From Megamerina dolium (lineage: Eukaryota > Arthropoda > Insecta > Diptera > Megamerinidae): a stretch of 64,000 bases of DNA. The translations under genes were made by a program, and so were the position numbers. Below the pieces are notes generated by a model. That model worked only from the letters and a program-made list of their open reading frames with translations, was not told the origin of the DNA and ran no database searches. The DNA is taken from assembly GCA_963854835.1 (NCBI GenBank), contig OY978526.1, positions 20,490,334 through 20,554,333 of the forward strand, read 5' to 3'. Positions within the stretch are counted from its first letter, which is position 1. Each line of letters begins with the position of its first letter. Of the stretch, positions 1 to 11,842 are shown in pieces.

Positions 1-480
1 TATTTAAAATAGCATGACATCTTCGCTCACAACTTCCTGCTAAATTCTCTCCATACGTCAATGAAAAACTCATCCATATTTTTTTAGTGTAGTTTTTAAT
101 TGTTTTGTTGTTGTTAAATTTTTAATTTTTTTTTTTTTTTTTGCAATCTTTTGCTTTATTAGAGCCCAAACATTTTCAATTGGGTTTGCATCGGGGGACT
201 GGGACGGCCAATCTATCGTTTCGAAATGGTTTTTTTTTTTTTTTCCACTCGGACGCAATTATTTTTCCATACAGCTTGCGTGCAGATGGTAATAAATCAT
301 TTTGGTAAAATTTTAACATTTTTGATGCGTTCAAGTTTTCAGTAAAGCACGTCAAATCTGCAAAACCCTTTGCAGAAAATCAGCCATAAACATGGACCTT
401 TGCAGGCTGCTAAACTGTGCTCTGCACAATTTGAACACTTTTTTCTCGCCAAACACGTTTCATTCCCTTGTTTAATGTAT
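1..480 (-). pseudogene. Tc1-like transposase relic, C-terminal half
   Basis: Seen: on the minus strand, fragments in shifting frames follow the Tc1 transposase order. A stretch TENLNASKMLKFYQNDLLP (about 340-290) is followed by SARKLYGKIIASEWK, then a poly-A run where the usual HDNDPKH block should be, then DWPSQSPDANPIENVW (about 215-165), the conserved block carrying the last catalytic Glu of DD34E enzymes. Downstream bases to position 1 give NLAGSCERRCHAI, like the usual C-terminal end. The second catalytic Asp region is lost at the poly-A indel, so the copy is dead. It is cut by the window edge and its terminal inverted repeats are not visible. Known: Tc1 transposases cut and paste at TA sites. 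The exact lineage is not assigned. Confidence 0.8.
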
Positions 481-529
481 TCCCTTGTTTATATGTATCG
501 TCATGTGTCGTCATTACACAGGGTGTAAC

Positions 530-800
530 AGATGATCGTTTTTTAATGAACATACTGTATATGGACTTGAACCGTCTTTGGTTACAACGAGATGGCGCGC
601 CAGACCATGTATCCTTTCAAATATATTATCAGCCATCACGGCAATTTCAATTGGCCGTCTCAAACCCTCGCCGTATATTTTTCGACTTTTATACTTTTCG
701 ATTTCCATATGGCAATTATATTAGCAACCAAAATTGACGGAGCTGGGTATCGGAAAAACTCCTTGTGCGTATTGAGCAAGCCAATGCATTCACAGAGAGT
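530..800 (+). pseudogene. DUF4817-type (IS630-Tc1-mariner) transposase relic
   Basis: Seen: a short stretch reads MDLNRLWLQRDGAPDHVS, matching the family block LWFQQDGATCHTA that holds the second catalytic Asp. It is followed in another frame by NFNWPSQTL, where related elements have VNWPPRSCDLTPLDFFLWG. Several frameshifts break it and no N-terminal part is present. It lies directly next to the Tc1 relic on the opposite strand, so two dead transposons abut here. I infer the same broad family as the element at 37564-38995. The match is short, so the assignment is moderate. Confidence 0.45.
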
Positions 801-2734
801 GGCAGTTTGACGTGAAAATACAGAGGCATTATAAGCGGCTATTCATTGGCTGAAATTTAAGACATAAACTCAGACAGCGCTTAGTTTCAGCTAGATGACG
901 CTCCATGTCACACAGCCCATTAAATAATTCATTTCTTGCGTATTAAATTCAGTAAGAATTTTATAAGCCATCGAGATGACATCGTCTGAACTCCTCAAAT
1001 CTGCAAATCACACATTATGAATGCCAATATGATAGTAATTAGCATATGACGGACCCGGATTCAGACAACCAAATTGATAACAGTTGCTTCATTTGGGATT
1101 CTGTTAATCTAATCATTGATTATAAATCAAAATAAGATTCGATATGCGAAAAAAAATTGACAAATCCTTCAAAAAATATTGCGTTGAAAATTAGAAATTA
1201 TTTTATTGATTTTATTTTGATTAGAATATTTATTGATGGACCGTTGCCTAGCATTATTTATTGATGGACCGTGGCCTAGTATTATTTTCTTGAAAATATT
1301 AGATATGAAGTTTAAATAAAACAGATAAAAATTTATCAATAATCTTCAATTATTATTATAAGCAACATCACTGCATTAGACTATTAAAATACCTAATATT
1401 AATCTGATCTTCATGGATTACATTCTCGATGATATATTGTGTACTCATTAAAACAATTTGCCATATATTTTCAAAATACAATTAAATATGAATTTTTTTT
1501 TTTTAAATTATATATTTCACAAAGTAGCACTTCTTTGGTAAATAATACCTTCTTTTGTTCCATCAACCATCAAATTTCATATAAATTTTCTATTAAGAAA
1601 TTACTTTTATATAGAAATTACTCTTCTATAATAAAGTAGATATATTAAATTCTATTTTTCTATCTACTAAATATTCACCATAGAATATATTTTATAGAAT
1701 TAGAATGGAATAAAAACTAAATGATATTATTAATGAATAAATTAAAAAAAAAAATATTCCTTACAATAAGGCAAACTATCTATCGTTCTATGCAAATTTC
1801 AATGATTTCCTTTAAAGATATTCATGCACACATACATATCATATATTCAAAGCTAAATACTATACAATTTCTGAAGCACTTAGTTAAACCAAAACATATT
1901 CCCAAGCAATTAAAATTAGATTTCAAACTAAAAATAAAAAATGGACATAAATCACATAGGTCACAAAAGTGTACAAATAGTCTATACTTTATATATATGA
2001 AGTATTCATTCAGAAAAATGTATATGAATATGTATTTAATTGCTGAGCAAATCAATTCAAGTTAATGAGTACGCTGAACAATATTAAATTTATGATAAAA
2101 AAAAAATAGTAATAAAAATTTTAAGTTAATTGCTTCGAAAATCAATTCAAACAAAATTTCAATGAATACAATGAACAATATTAGAGAAGAAATTTATATG
2201 AAAAGAATATTTAAATTTGTAACTATGTGGCTTAAATATTATTTAACTAAATCATAAATATACAGTATGACCTAAATACAAAAATAAATAAAAAACAAAG
2301 ACATATGAACTTTTCTATATACTACTCATTGCATTTATGGACAATGCCAAAAAAGATCAAAGAACTCATTAAAATTTGCATTCAAGTATTATATGCATGC
2401 AAGCAAGAAAAATGCACAATTTTGAAGAGCTCAAAAATACTTAAAATTTGCGTTAAAAATTATTGAATATTAAAATGATAATATGATATTTCTAACATTC
2501 GAAGAATATTCATATACTCGTATGCATGAGTGCATATGAGCAAACACAAGTCATATGTAGTTGAATGTTATATATGCAACAAGACAAGACAGTGGATGAA
2601 ATAACTCTTTAAATAATTTATTATCGCATAACATTGCTCAATATATCTAAATACAAAACTTCTTCTGCCACATAGTGAACTCTTAAGACATTTGCTTATC
2701 GCCGATTTAATGTTTCAAATATTATTGTAATATA
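801..2734. other. AT-rich DNA without recognisable gene
   Basis: About 1.9 kb of strongly AT-rich sequence. The only structure I see is a 28-bp tandem duplication at 1229-1284, listed separately. Reading frames here (for example 1721-2065) are Lys/Ile/Asn-rich translations of A/T runs with no recognisable domain. Confidence 0.6.
1229..1284. repeat. 28-bp tandem duplication
   Basis: Two adjacent copies (1229-1256 and 1257-1284) both begin TTTATTGATGGACCG and differ at two positions. This is a small local duplication with no evident function. Confidence 0.85.
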
Positions 2735-3964
2735 CAGGGTTAGGCGATTGATGTGTTATCTATTAAAGCGAACATATCTTATTTGTGTGAAATTATTTTC
2801 TATTGATTCAATAAATTACAAAAATTGTGGAAATCATCAAAATTTTAAAATCCATTCACTTTTGCTCGATGTGGTGGCCACCTTTTGCCTTGACTATGAC
2901 CTTCAAATGGTAAAAAAAAAATCAGTTGCATGCTTCACGAATGTAATCTTCTGGTATTTTGGCTCATTCCCGAACAATGACTTCCTTCAGCGCATCCACC
3001 ATACTGGTGCATTTTTTAGTCCTCATCTTGCTCTTCAAAATGGCCTAGTTGAAATAGTCCATCAGATTTGCATCTGGCGAATTCGTAAGCCATTGTGTGA
3101 ACGAAATGAAGTATGAAACATGATTTTTTAACCATTCTTGGTTCATACGAGTTTTATGAGACGGTGCCGAGTCTTGTTGGAATGTCCATGGTCTGTGAGT
3201 GAAATATTTGCGTGCCCATAGCTCTAAAGCAACTTCCAAAACATTCTCCTGACAATAAGTCGCATTGGCATGGACACGAGTCTCGATGAAAATGATTGGA
3301 GGGCGTCCATCGGCGGTCACAGCTGCCCATGTCATTAGTTGAGGTGGAAAATTACTTCAGATGACAATTCGTAGTATAAAATTTTCGAAAGTGCGTTCAG
3401 TTAAGTAAACACGATTATTTTCAAAGTTCATGAACTGCTCAATAGGGAAATTTTTCTCATCAGGCGACACAATGTTTGGAAATTTGCTACGTTCGTGCAA
3501 GCGTAACAATTCCTTTGCTCTTTCGAGTCGAACTTTTTGTTGTTTTAGTGTAAGATCATGTGCCTTTTGAAACTTCTAAAGCTTTACCTTGAGCTCATAC
3601 TATCAGTTCTTTGGCCATTTGATTACCGACGTGGATTTCGTTCAAGTTGAGTCTTCACTTTCTGAACCATTTCAGGTGATGCCCAACAATGCTGTCTGTA
3701 CCATTGTAACGATACACAAACATTTTATTCACTTTAAGGTGTTTGAGCTCACGAACAATAGCTGGTTGTGATTTTTCAGCCAATTACGTTTCAATTCCAT
3801 TTGGAATAACTTTTGTTCTATCAAACTTTGATGCAAATGCTTGTGGAAGTTTGTTAACAATATAAACAGCTGTTATTGTTATTAATTTCACGTAGTTGGC
3901 AATATCGGTTTGACAGATAGGTATATCTGTGTGTAGTTGGTAACACTTCAATTGCCTAACCCTG
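2735..3964 (-). mobile_element. Mariner-type transposon with TIRs, 1230 bp
   Basis: Seen: the left end starts CAGGGTTAGGCGATTGATGT and the inverse complement of the right end starts CAGGGTTAGGCAATTGAAGT. The 26-bp termini match at 23 positions. TA dinucleotides flank both ends (2733-2734 and 3965-3966), as expected for the TA target duplication of the Tc1/mariner superfamily. A degraded transposase lies inside on the minus strand. The length is normal for a complete mariner-type element, so this is a full-length but decayed copy. Confidence 0.85.
2850..3845 (-). pseudogene. Mariner-type transposase, degraded
   Basis: Seen: the minus strand reads, in changing frames, a basic N-terminal region (near 3780-3550), then LERAKELLRLHERSKFPNIV, SPDEKNF (first catalytic Asp region, near 3470), MTWAAVTADGRPPIIFIE (near 3330), WTFQQDSAPSHKTR (second Asp, near 3180) and NSPDANLMDYF (third acidic position, near 3065). 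The tail ends near 2850 with KVIVKAKGGHIEQK. At least three frameshifts or stops separate these pieces, so no active enzyme can be made. Known: this motif series belongs to IS630-Tc1-mariner transposases with a final Asp. The subfamily is not assigned. Confidence 0.8.
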
Positions 3965-3966
3965 TA

Positions 3967-4689
3967 TATATATGTTTCCTTGTAAATATTTATATTTTGT
4001 TGGGCATACATTCATCATAATATTATATTCAATGTTGCCATTACTATTAAATAATTTCATTATATTGTTGCTCGTTTTGAAATATTTTTATATTTCATTG
4101 TATTCACTTTATTGTTAGATGGAAATACATTATAACTACTTTTATAGATTCTGATCTTTTACTATCAAACACTTACGTAAATAAACATTCTGAGTTATAC
4201 TATGTATAAATATGATGTATTTTACTACGGTGCTAAATAAGGAATTTTAAATATAAAAATGTATTGATGAATTTTTAGTGTTACAGCTAACTGTAATTTA
4301 TATATGCCACTGACGAGCAATATTGACACGATTTATAAGAAAATATATTAAATTTATAAATATCACACAATTTGGTGTTAATTCGATGTCGTTTGGAATA
4401 CATTATGGTGGATCCAAAATACAATCCACTACAATCCACAAGAGATAATGACTTTGTTCGCTATATAGAAAATTCCAAAATCCTCATTTTTACTAAGAAA
4501 AAGTTACCACATTGGGCTCAGTAGTACATATCAGCAAAAAAAAAAAAAAAAAAAATGTTTTTAATTTCGATAATACCATTGTGTAGATATCCTATAGATT
4601 GACAGATATTAAGGTATACTTTCGAAAAAAAAAACATACATTTGTATTGAAGGTAGGCTTGGTTTTCATCCAAAAGGTCAAATTTACAA
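3967..4689. other. AT-rich spacer
   Basis: Between the mariner-type element and the 154-bp repeat array. It holds an A/T-rich stretch and a poly-A run at 4536-4554. The text near 4311 (CACTGACGAGCAATATTGAC) resembles the text after the array near 6188 (TTGACGAGCATTGAAAA). The array may therefore sit inside one larger repeat unit bounded by these sequences. Confidence 0.45.
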
Positions 4690-6150
4690 ACAATATTGCA
4701 CATTGATAAAAATAATTACATGCGCCAAGCTTTAGTCTACAAATATACATTCGAAAACTTAATTTTATATGAGATGTAGGCGTGATTCGTATTCGATTGT
4801 GTAAATTCTGAAGCATGTCAATTTCCAAATAAATATGATTATATGGGGAAAGTTTCACTTTGATTTGCTTTATATTTGCATGCACACAGTGTAAGAAAAT
4901 ACCTACGGAAACACAATTTTGTATGGGATGTAGGCATAATTTTTATCCGATTGTGCTCATTTTCAAACATATTCATTAAGTTGTATATATAGTCATAATT
5001 ACCAAATTTTAGCTTGATAGCTTTGTATTTTCATGTGAAAAGTGTGAAAAAATCAATACGGATACATACTTTTGTATGGGAGGTAGGCGTAGTTTTTAAC
5101 CTATTTCAACTATTCTCAAACCAGTTCATTTACTATTAGCAAATAAAATCGTATTCACTAAGTTTCAGCATCATATCTTTTTATTTTCGTGCGCTGGCTA
5201 TGCAAACGTATATTCGGAATCATACTTTTGTATGGAAGATAGGGGTAGTTTTTCACCGATTGTGCTCATTTTTATAGTAATTCATTAAATGGTAAATATA
5301 ATAATAATTACCAAATTTTAACTTGATAGCTTTATATTTTCATTTGCAAAGTGTGCAAAAATACATTCGGAACATTCGGAAACATACTTTTGTATGGGAG
5401 GTAGGGGTAGTTTTTCACCGATTGTGCTCATTTTTATATTAATTCAATAAGAGGTAAATACAATTATAATTATCAAATTTTAGCTTAATAGCTTTATATT
5501 TTCATGAGAAAAGTGTGAAAAAATACATACGTATACATATTTATGTATGAAAGGTAGGCGTATTTTTTAACTTATTGCAACTATTCTCAAACAACTTCAT
5601 TTATTAGCAAATATGATCGTATGCACAAAGTTTTAGCACTATATCTTTGCATTTTCCTGCGCAGATTATGCAAACGTACATTCGGAAACATTCTTTTGTA
5701 TGGGAGGTAAGCGTAGTTTTTAATCGATTTCGCTCATTTAATTAATAATAATTCAATAAATAGTAAATATATATGTATGTATTAAGTTTCAGCTTTATAG
5801 CATTGGATTTTCATATGAAAACATACAAACGGAGGCATACTTTTGTATGAGAGATAGGCGAAATTTTCATCCGATTTCAACTATTTGTCTATTCACCTAT
5901 AATAATTCAATAAATAGTAAATATATATGTATGTATTAAGTTTCAGCTTTATAGCATTGGATTTTCATATGAAAACATACAAACGGAGGCATACTTTTGT
6001 ATGAGAGATAGGCGAAATTTTCATCCGATTTCAACTATTTGTCTATTCACCTATTCTTTGATAAAATAAAATTGTAAGTATCAATTTTCAGATCAGTCCG
6101 CTTTTAACTACAGCAGTTATCATGCGAAGAGACAGACTGGGCCAAATCTG
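4690..6150 (+). repeat. 154-bp tandem repeat array, about 9 units
   Basis: Seen: the box TATGGGAGGTAGGCGTAG or a close variant recurs at about 4769, 4923, 5076, 5232, 5394, 5547, 5700, 5847 and 6001, spacing 147-162 bp. Each unit runs: box, TTTTTAACCGATT-like text, an AT-rich middle, then TTTCAGCTTGATAGC-like text and CATGAAAA before the next box. Units diverge strongly except the last two, which are an exact duplication. The array ends with AGTTATCATGCGAAGAGACA (from 6115), closely matched by the end of the array at 14540-15548. No coding potential. Inference: such cores are typical of Helentron/DINE-like elements, but no full element boundary is demonstrated here. Confidence 0.85.
5747..6054 (+). 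repeat. Exact 154-bp tandem duplication
   Basis: Copies 5747-5900 and 5901-6054 appear identical base for base over 154 bp, whereas neighbouring units of the same array are heavily diverged. The exact identity points to a very recent unequal exchange or slippage event, or to an assembly duplication. Confidence 0.9.
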
Positions 6151-8924
6151 CCCCCTCCCTATTTATGAGTGTTACAAAATTAAAATACCCTTGACGAGCA
6201 TTGAAAATTATATATTCTATTCAAGTAAAATTTAATAAAATTTTTATATATATAATTTTTTTTTTTTTTTTAATTTCTAATGTCAATTATTCATCTGCTG
6301 CAATGTCTATGACCTTCTGTGTTAACTCTAAATTAGATATGGACTACTTAAAAATTAACATATGTAAATATATTATATTAAAATTTTGCTCTGAGCATTA
6401 TTCATCGCAAATGTCATATGCTGTTGCTGCTTGAATTTGTATTGCCGTCTTTATTGCAATCAGAAAAGGTTAAATCATTCAAATACACAAATGCATCTGT
6501 TCTATCAACACGTGCACATACATATGAGTATTTTGTAAAATAGAAAGAAAAAAAAACAAAAAAATACAAAATACATAAATATGATTAATGATGGTGTGGC
6601 CTTTTCAATCGCACCATCCATTAAAATCATTCAGCTCGTCACTATATACTTTGCACTTGACTTTACTGATCGTTGTACTCTACGTACTACGTATGGTTGC
6701 CAATGCGTAAAAATGCATGCCTTCAAGTTTTCTAAGAACTTCATCAGTTCTATCTATGTTCATATGTATGTATGTAGTTACTTGCATACGTAGTTAGACA
6801 ACAAGTGGTAGCAAGAAAGAGTCTAATGATGGGTTTTTATCATTCTAAGTGCATCGTCACGTTGGCACAGTACTGCAGTTGTCGCCATAGCTGTTTGCAT
6901 ACTTACATATTTTACCTATAATCGTCTTTATGTTTGTTTTTTTTTTTTATTTTTATTTTTTCTCCACTACTGATAACCGTGACGTTATTTGTTGCCACAC
7001 TTAACAATATGAATGCATGCATACATGCATGTACTCGTAACCATATTTGTACAAGCAATAAACATATGTAAGTGTTGGTAAATTGCTTTGGGAAGCAATA
7101 ACACGTATTAGATATAGTTGGAACGTTGACATATCTTGTTGTATGTTGATGGGGCGTACTCATATGGAATAGGGAATGTAGGTATCGTACAACTACAACT
7201 TACTACCTTACTCACTCACATAACCTATTATTAATTGCAGTTTGTAGTTGTTGAAATGAAGAGAATGTATGTAGTACCTATTTTCGTGTTGAATAACATA
7301 TCAATCGTAAATAATTTCTCATACTAAAAATCATTGGCCTGCTTGCTATGTAAATACCTACTCATTCATATTTGAAATATTACAAAATGGTTCACAACAA
7401 TCCAAAGTTCACTAACCCATGCATGCGCATGTATGTAATAGATTAGATTTCATCTCATGGTGGTCTGAGTACATACGAGTACCTACTAATAATAAAATAA
7501 ATAAATATATATTTTTTTTTTTTTTGTTCTCTCTTCATACATCTTACTCATACAATGCCTACTGCACTGCCTACTATTTTGTTGATCATCATTAAAGATC
7601 ATCGTTAGAATCATCATCACATCACTGCTAAAGTGTTATAATATAGATCCAATTTAAACCTGTTTATTGTTTTCTATTACTATCACTTTATATTATATAT
7701 ATGCACAGATCATTTGCATTAATTTTGAAAATAATATATTAAAAGAACTTAATTAAAAAATTATATTTTTTTAAGTGTTTGTAATGCAAAATAGAATTGT
7801 GTGTCTTGATTGGAAACTAGATTATTATTATTATTATTATTATTAGCAATTTAATTATGCAATATGGGAATTTCCTGGGTAACGGATGTGACATTCGAAA
7901 CAGTCGAATAATGGATTTTAATAAATATTTCGACTTTGATAGTAGTTTAGTACTAAATTAGCGCAAACAATTTTGTGGCGCAGTAAAGTGTTTGATTTTG
8001 TACTCGTATATGAGCCATGTAACTTGTTACGGTTGCGACAAAAGTGTTTTCTGAGATGCTTGTGAATATATTTTCCAAAATTTTGAGGGAATATTCTTTG
8101 ACTGGGACAATTTGATTCCAATAAGAAATTCATTTTGAATTTATTTCATGTTATATAAAGTGTATAAGAGCAGACTTGACATTACGGACGTGACAAATAA
8201 TTCTTTTACAGGATATTAGCAATGGTAGACATAATTAATTTGATTAATTATTATGAAAAAAAGGTTAAATATAAATTCTACTTTATGATAGAAAATATTT
8301 TAAATACGACGAGACAAAATTTGGTCTATCTGCAGGACTCTAAGAATTTATATTCGAGATTCGAGAGAGCCGGCTAGAATAATTAAAATAAAAACGAATA
8401 AAAGCAAATAATTTCCAAATTCAAAGCATACATTTGCGTAACATCTCGGCTAATGGATTGGAATGACATCAAGTAATTTTAAGCCATCATATTACGAAAA
8501 CTGGTGCTTGACATTTATATTAAATCCAATATCTGATAATAGGTTGAGCATTCTTAGACATTTTCTTCCATCGAAATGTAGCTTAAGTGATGATAAAAGG
8601 TTCGTGGGTACATTTTTGTGCTACAAAAAGTATTTTCAATTTTATTTTTTTGGTATAAATGCGGTTAAAAAATGGCATATTCGGAAATGATTTGATATTT
8701 CGCATTACTTTCTTCAGACAACTAGCAGCCCAAATTCTATAAAAAAAAAAAATTATCAAAATATTTCATTGATGTCGAACTCATACGAGAAATAATTCAA
8801 TAAAATTTCAATTATTTGCAAGCCACTGAAGTAAAATGATTCTATGTGCACGCATGGAACGTTAATTGTCAATGAAATCTTTAGAGGACTTTTTTTCTCA
8901 TGTGCTCAAGGGCTACATATTATA
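6151..8924. other. AT-rich DNA without recognisable gene
   Basis: About 2.8 kb. It contains poly-T runs (6259, 6938, 7511), an ATT repeat at 7821-7846 and ATGCATGC/TACATGCA-rich text. Two related phrases, GTAACGGATGTGACATTC (near 7879) and ATTACGGACGTGACAAAT (near 8181), recur in the 7850-8250 part and may belong to an unrecognised repeat. A frame at 8463-8690 has no recognisable domain. Confidence 0.5.
7821..7846. repeat. (ATT)n microsatellite
   Basis: Uninterrupted ATT trinucleotide repeat of about eight units. Confidence 0.95.
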
Positions 8925-8929
8925 CAGTG

Positions 8930-9145
8930 GCTCACAGCTTATTTCGTACAGTGTATATATTTTTATGTACATGGCTGTAACATCGAAACTAAAAAACTTA
9001 TCGATAAGTTTTGAATGTAGATGTCTGTGTATGTGTTTAGTAAACCTAATAAGAAAACGGGGAACCCCAAAAAATTTTCTTTTTGTTATGCAAGAGAGAA
9101 AAACTATTGATCAGCTGATTTTCAGCTCACATCTTATTTCGTACA
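8930..9145 (+). repeat. Left IR/DR pair of the Tc1 element
   Basis: Outer core GCTCACAGCTTATTTCGTAC at 8930-8949 and inner core GCTCACATCTTATTTCGTAC at 9125-9144, same orientation, 195 bp apart. Probably paired transposase-binding sites (inference from the IR/DR class). Confidence 0.85.
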
Positions 9146-9295
9146 CAAACTTCAATGTAAGTAAGTTTCATTCTGCCGCGCAGTTACAAAGTTTTTTTGA
9201 ATTGTATGAGTTTTTGGACCTTTTTAACTATTATAACAATTTTTATTATTATTATTTTAAATAGTTAAAGTGCTGTAAATTAAACATTTAGCTTT

Positions 9296-10314
9296 ATGGG
9301 TCATCGTACAACGATGGAACAGCGTAAACTGGTAATTAACCATTTTAGGAAAGGTCAGAGTGTGCGAAAAATTGCTGAAATGACAAATTTAAGTGCCTCA
9401 ACTGTCCAATACATCATTCAACGCTTCGTTCGCGAAAATCGGTTGGAGAACAAGGGCAGAGAAGCACCTAATAAGATTTTCAACGCATCAGACGAGCGTT
9501 ATATTGTACGAAAAATTAAGAAAAATCCAAAGTTATCCGCTCCGAAGTTGGCTGCAGAGGTTCAGCGTGAAATAGGAAAATCATCCAGTGCTGAAACTGT
9601 CCGACGTGTGCTGCGCAATCATGACTTGAACGGTCGAGTAGCCCGAAAGAAACCATTCATTTCGAAAATGAATATACAACGCCGACTTGACTTCGCCAAA
9701 GAGCATATTATTAATACTCCTGAGTTCTGGAATACCGTTATTTTCGCGGATGAGTCTAAGTTTAATATTTTTGGCTCGGACGGAATGTCATATGTTTGGC
9801 GTAAAGCTAATACCGAGCTAAACAAGGAGAACCTTAAGCCCACAGTGAAGCATGGTGGCGGTAGCGTGATGGTTTGGGCCTGTATGTCAGCAGCCGGAGT
9901 AGGTGAATTGGTTTTTATTGAGGGAACAATGGACAAAATGAAGTACCTCGAGATTCTGAAAAACAATTTACTTCAAAGTGCAGACAAACTGGGTTTGCGG
10001 GAAGAATTTCGGTATTACCAAGATAATGACCCAAAACATAAATCTGGGATTGTGCAATCTTGGCTTATTTGAACTGCTCACACTTGATGTCTCCACCACC
10101 ACAGTCACCTGACATGAATGTGATTGAAAATCTTTAGTCTATTTTGGACAATAAAATAAGAACACACAAGATTTCTAATAAGCAAGACCTAAAGAAGGTA
10201 CTGATGGAGGAATGGAAAAAAATCACACCAGACATCACTCAAAAATTGGTGGATTCAATGCCAAGTAGACTCCAGGCTGTCATTAACGCTAAGGGATGTC
10301 ATACTAAATATTAA
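9296..10314 (+). pseudogene. Tc1-like DD34E transposase, one frameshift and one stop
   Basis: Cut-and-paste transposase of the flanking element, acting in the nucleus on the IR/DR ends. Residues 1-60 form a helix-turn-helix region (RKIAEMTNLSASTVQYI) and residues 60-125 the second DNA-binding part. The catalytic core starts near 140: FADESKF holds Asp152, YQDNDPKHKS holds Asp243. The first frame closes at 10072 after WLI. A frameshift near 10070 then restores PPPQSPDMNVIENL with the catalytic Glu, followed by a TAG where Trp is expected (near 10136) and the family-like end GCHTKY at 10312-10314. Rebuilt length about 340 residues matches the family. The ATG at 9296 fits the usual short N-terminus. 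Only these two lesions are seen, so loss of function is fairly recent. Confidence 0.92.
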
Positions 10315-10353
10315 AATCAACTTACTTTGTTTTTAGTTTGAACTTAAAGAGAC

Positions 10354-10575
10354 TGTACGAAATAAGCTGTGACATGAATTTTCCTATTTTTTTCTTATTT
10401 TATTTTTTTATAGTGTCAAACACTAAAATTTTGAAAAAGTAAATTTTGGAAAATAAAAAACAAACCTTCCTTTCAAAAATGGCATTTATATTTTGTTCAA
10501 ATTTTTGCTATATTAGGAATTACGACTGCAGCAATTTTTAAACTGTCACTGTACGAAATAAGCTGGGAGCCACTG
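10354..10575 (-). repeat. Right IR/DR pair of the Tc1 element
   Basis: On the minus strand, the inner core (10354-10373, GTCACAGCTTATTTCGTACA) and the outer core (near 10550-10575) repeat about 196 bp apart, mirroring the left end. Confidence 0.85.
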
Positions 10576-10577
10576 TA

Positions 10578-11464
10578 TGAAGAAAGTATGATATAGAGTG
10601 CTGGAATTTGGAAAAGATGTTTGATATAATAATAATTAATCTATATCATAATAAATAAAAAAAAAAAAAAATTAACTAGATTTGAACTCTGCCAGTAGCA
10701 ACTCCAATATAACCCTATGGCAACCCACAACTAGTGATCATCGCCAACATATTTATACTGGCAACTCCCATACATCAGCTGTTTCGAACAACAGCTGTCA
10801 TGGACATTATATATCAAAACATGTACCACTTCCGCTCTCAAACTTCCTCTTTCTGTTTGTACAGGCGACCAAGCAATACGTTGCCACTTGCAAAAAATCG
10901 AGTACCATCCATCAAATTTAGTCATAATATTTAGTAATTGTCACATTGTCATTTATGCATCAAAACCCAAAAGCTCATAGTTCATATTCAATTGTTTAGG
11001 AGAAAAAAAAAAAAAAAATTGAGATGACTCATTCAAACATTTTTTTCTTAATATTTGTGTATTTAAGATTTATTATTGGAGATTCAAATAAATTCGCGAG
11101 CAATTAGAATTTTATATTTTTTTTCCATTTCGTTGACATTTTCCTGGAAATACCCATATACATATGGGCATATGTATTTATGTTAAGTGTCCCAAAAGGT
11201 AGGTCCCCTATTGTTTTCGGCATATATATATTTTTTTTCCAGCAAATAAAAGATTAATTGTGTGTTTATCATTTCCTGCCTCATTCATTTATTTATTATT
11301 TTAAATTTTATGAAATTGAAAACTAAATTAAAAGAGTTTTAAAAAAATCACTTAAATTGCCTAATTAAGAAAAAGTCTTCCTTATGTGGCTAGTCAATAA
11401 TTTGGCAATATAACTTTCAAATTGATTTTGTGTATTTGCAAATTTAAAAAATACTCTGAACCAC
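10578..11464. other. Spacer with one GC-richer patch
   Basis: Mostly AT-rich with poly-A at 10660-10671 and 11004-11018. The part 10690-10920 is less AT-rich and contains a CAGCTGT...ACAGCTG inverted pair near 10777-10799. Its short frames on both strands show no domain I recognise. Confidence 0.45.
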
Positions 11465-11842
11465 CTCTATCTTTCAAGCGGAAGTCTACGCGATAGAAAA
11501 GATGTGCGCACTTTAATCTCGAACGGAATTACCGGAATCGCAGTATAACAATACTGAGTGAGAGCCAGGCAGCTATCAAAGCACTCAAATCTTACCAGGT
11601 TACATCAAACCTGGTGAGATTTGAAAAACTGAACATTCTGGGCCAACTCAATCAGGTGTGGATTCTATGGGTTCCGGGGCATGTAGGGATTAATGGAAAC
11701 GAAATGGCAGATAAGGAGCATCAACTCCATTTGTAGGGCCTGAACTATTTTGTGGATTAGCATCGGGTAACATCTCCCGTATCATCTGGGAAGAAGAGGA
11801 CAGTCAAAGAAGCTTATACTAGGAAAACTTACCGGGGCTAAC
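11465..11842 (+). pseudogene. I-like LINE relic, RNase H part (5' piece of a split copy)
   Basis: Seen: the plus strand reads, through several frameshifts, FQAEVYAIEKMCA, then bases encoding the VWILWVPGHVGINGNEMAD type of RNase H motif (11655-11715), then a GPELFCGL-like stretch and ENLPGL. The order matches the copies at 30244 and 50985. Known: LINEs of the I superfamily carry an RNase H domain after the reverse transcriptase. The relic is interrupted at 11842 by an RTE-like insertion and resumes at 12627. Many lesions make it long dead. Confidence 0.75.
11832..11842. repeat. Target-site duplication, left copy (11 bp)
   Basis: CCGGGGCTAAC here and again at 12627-12637. The two copies bracket the RTE-like insertion and the second copy resumes the interrupted I-like text, so this is a true target-site duplication. 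Confidence 0.93.

Larger units (their letters stand above)
8925..10575 (+). mobile_element. Tc1-type transposon with IR/DR ends, 1651 bp
   Basis: Seen: the left end starts CAGTGGCTCACAGCTTATTT and the inverse complement of the right end starts CAGTGGCTCCCAGCTTATTT. The 29-bp termini differ at one position. TA duplications flank the element at 8923-8924 and 10576-10577. Each terminus carries a second copy of the core about 195 bp further in (9125-9145 and 10354-10373), giving the IR/DR layout known from Sleeping Beauty, Minos-, S- and Paris-like Tc1 elements, where both repeats bind transposase. The transposase lies between on the plus strand with only two lesions, so this is a relatively young but inactive copy. 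Confidence 0.93.

Noticed and set aside
1721..2065. 114-residue plus-strand frame
   Set aside because: Lys/Ile/His-rich, overlapped by an equally plausible minus-strand frame, no motif or codon signal, in AT-rich DNA.
4690..6150. CRISPR-like regular spacing of repeats
   Set aside because: The period is 154 bp with diverged units, no short identical repeats with unique spacers and no cas genes. The sequence is eukaryotic.
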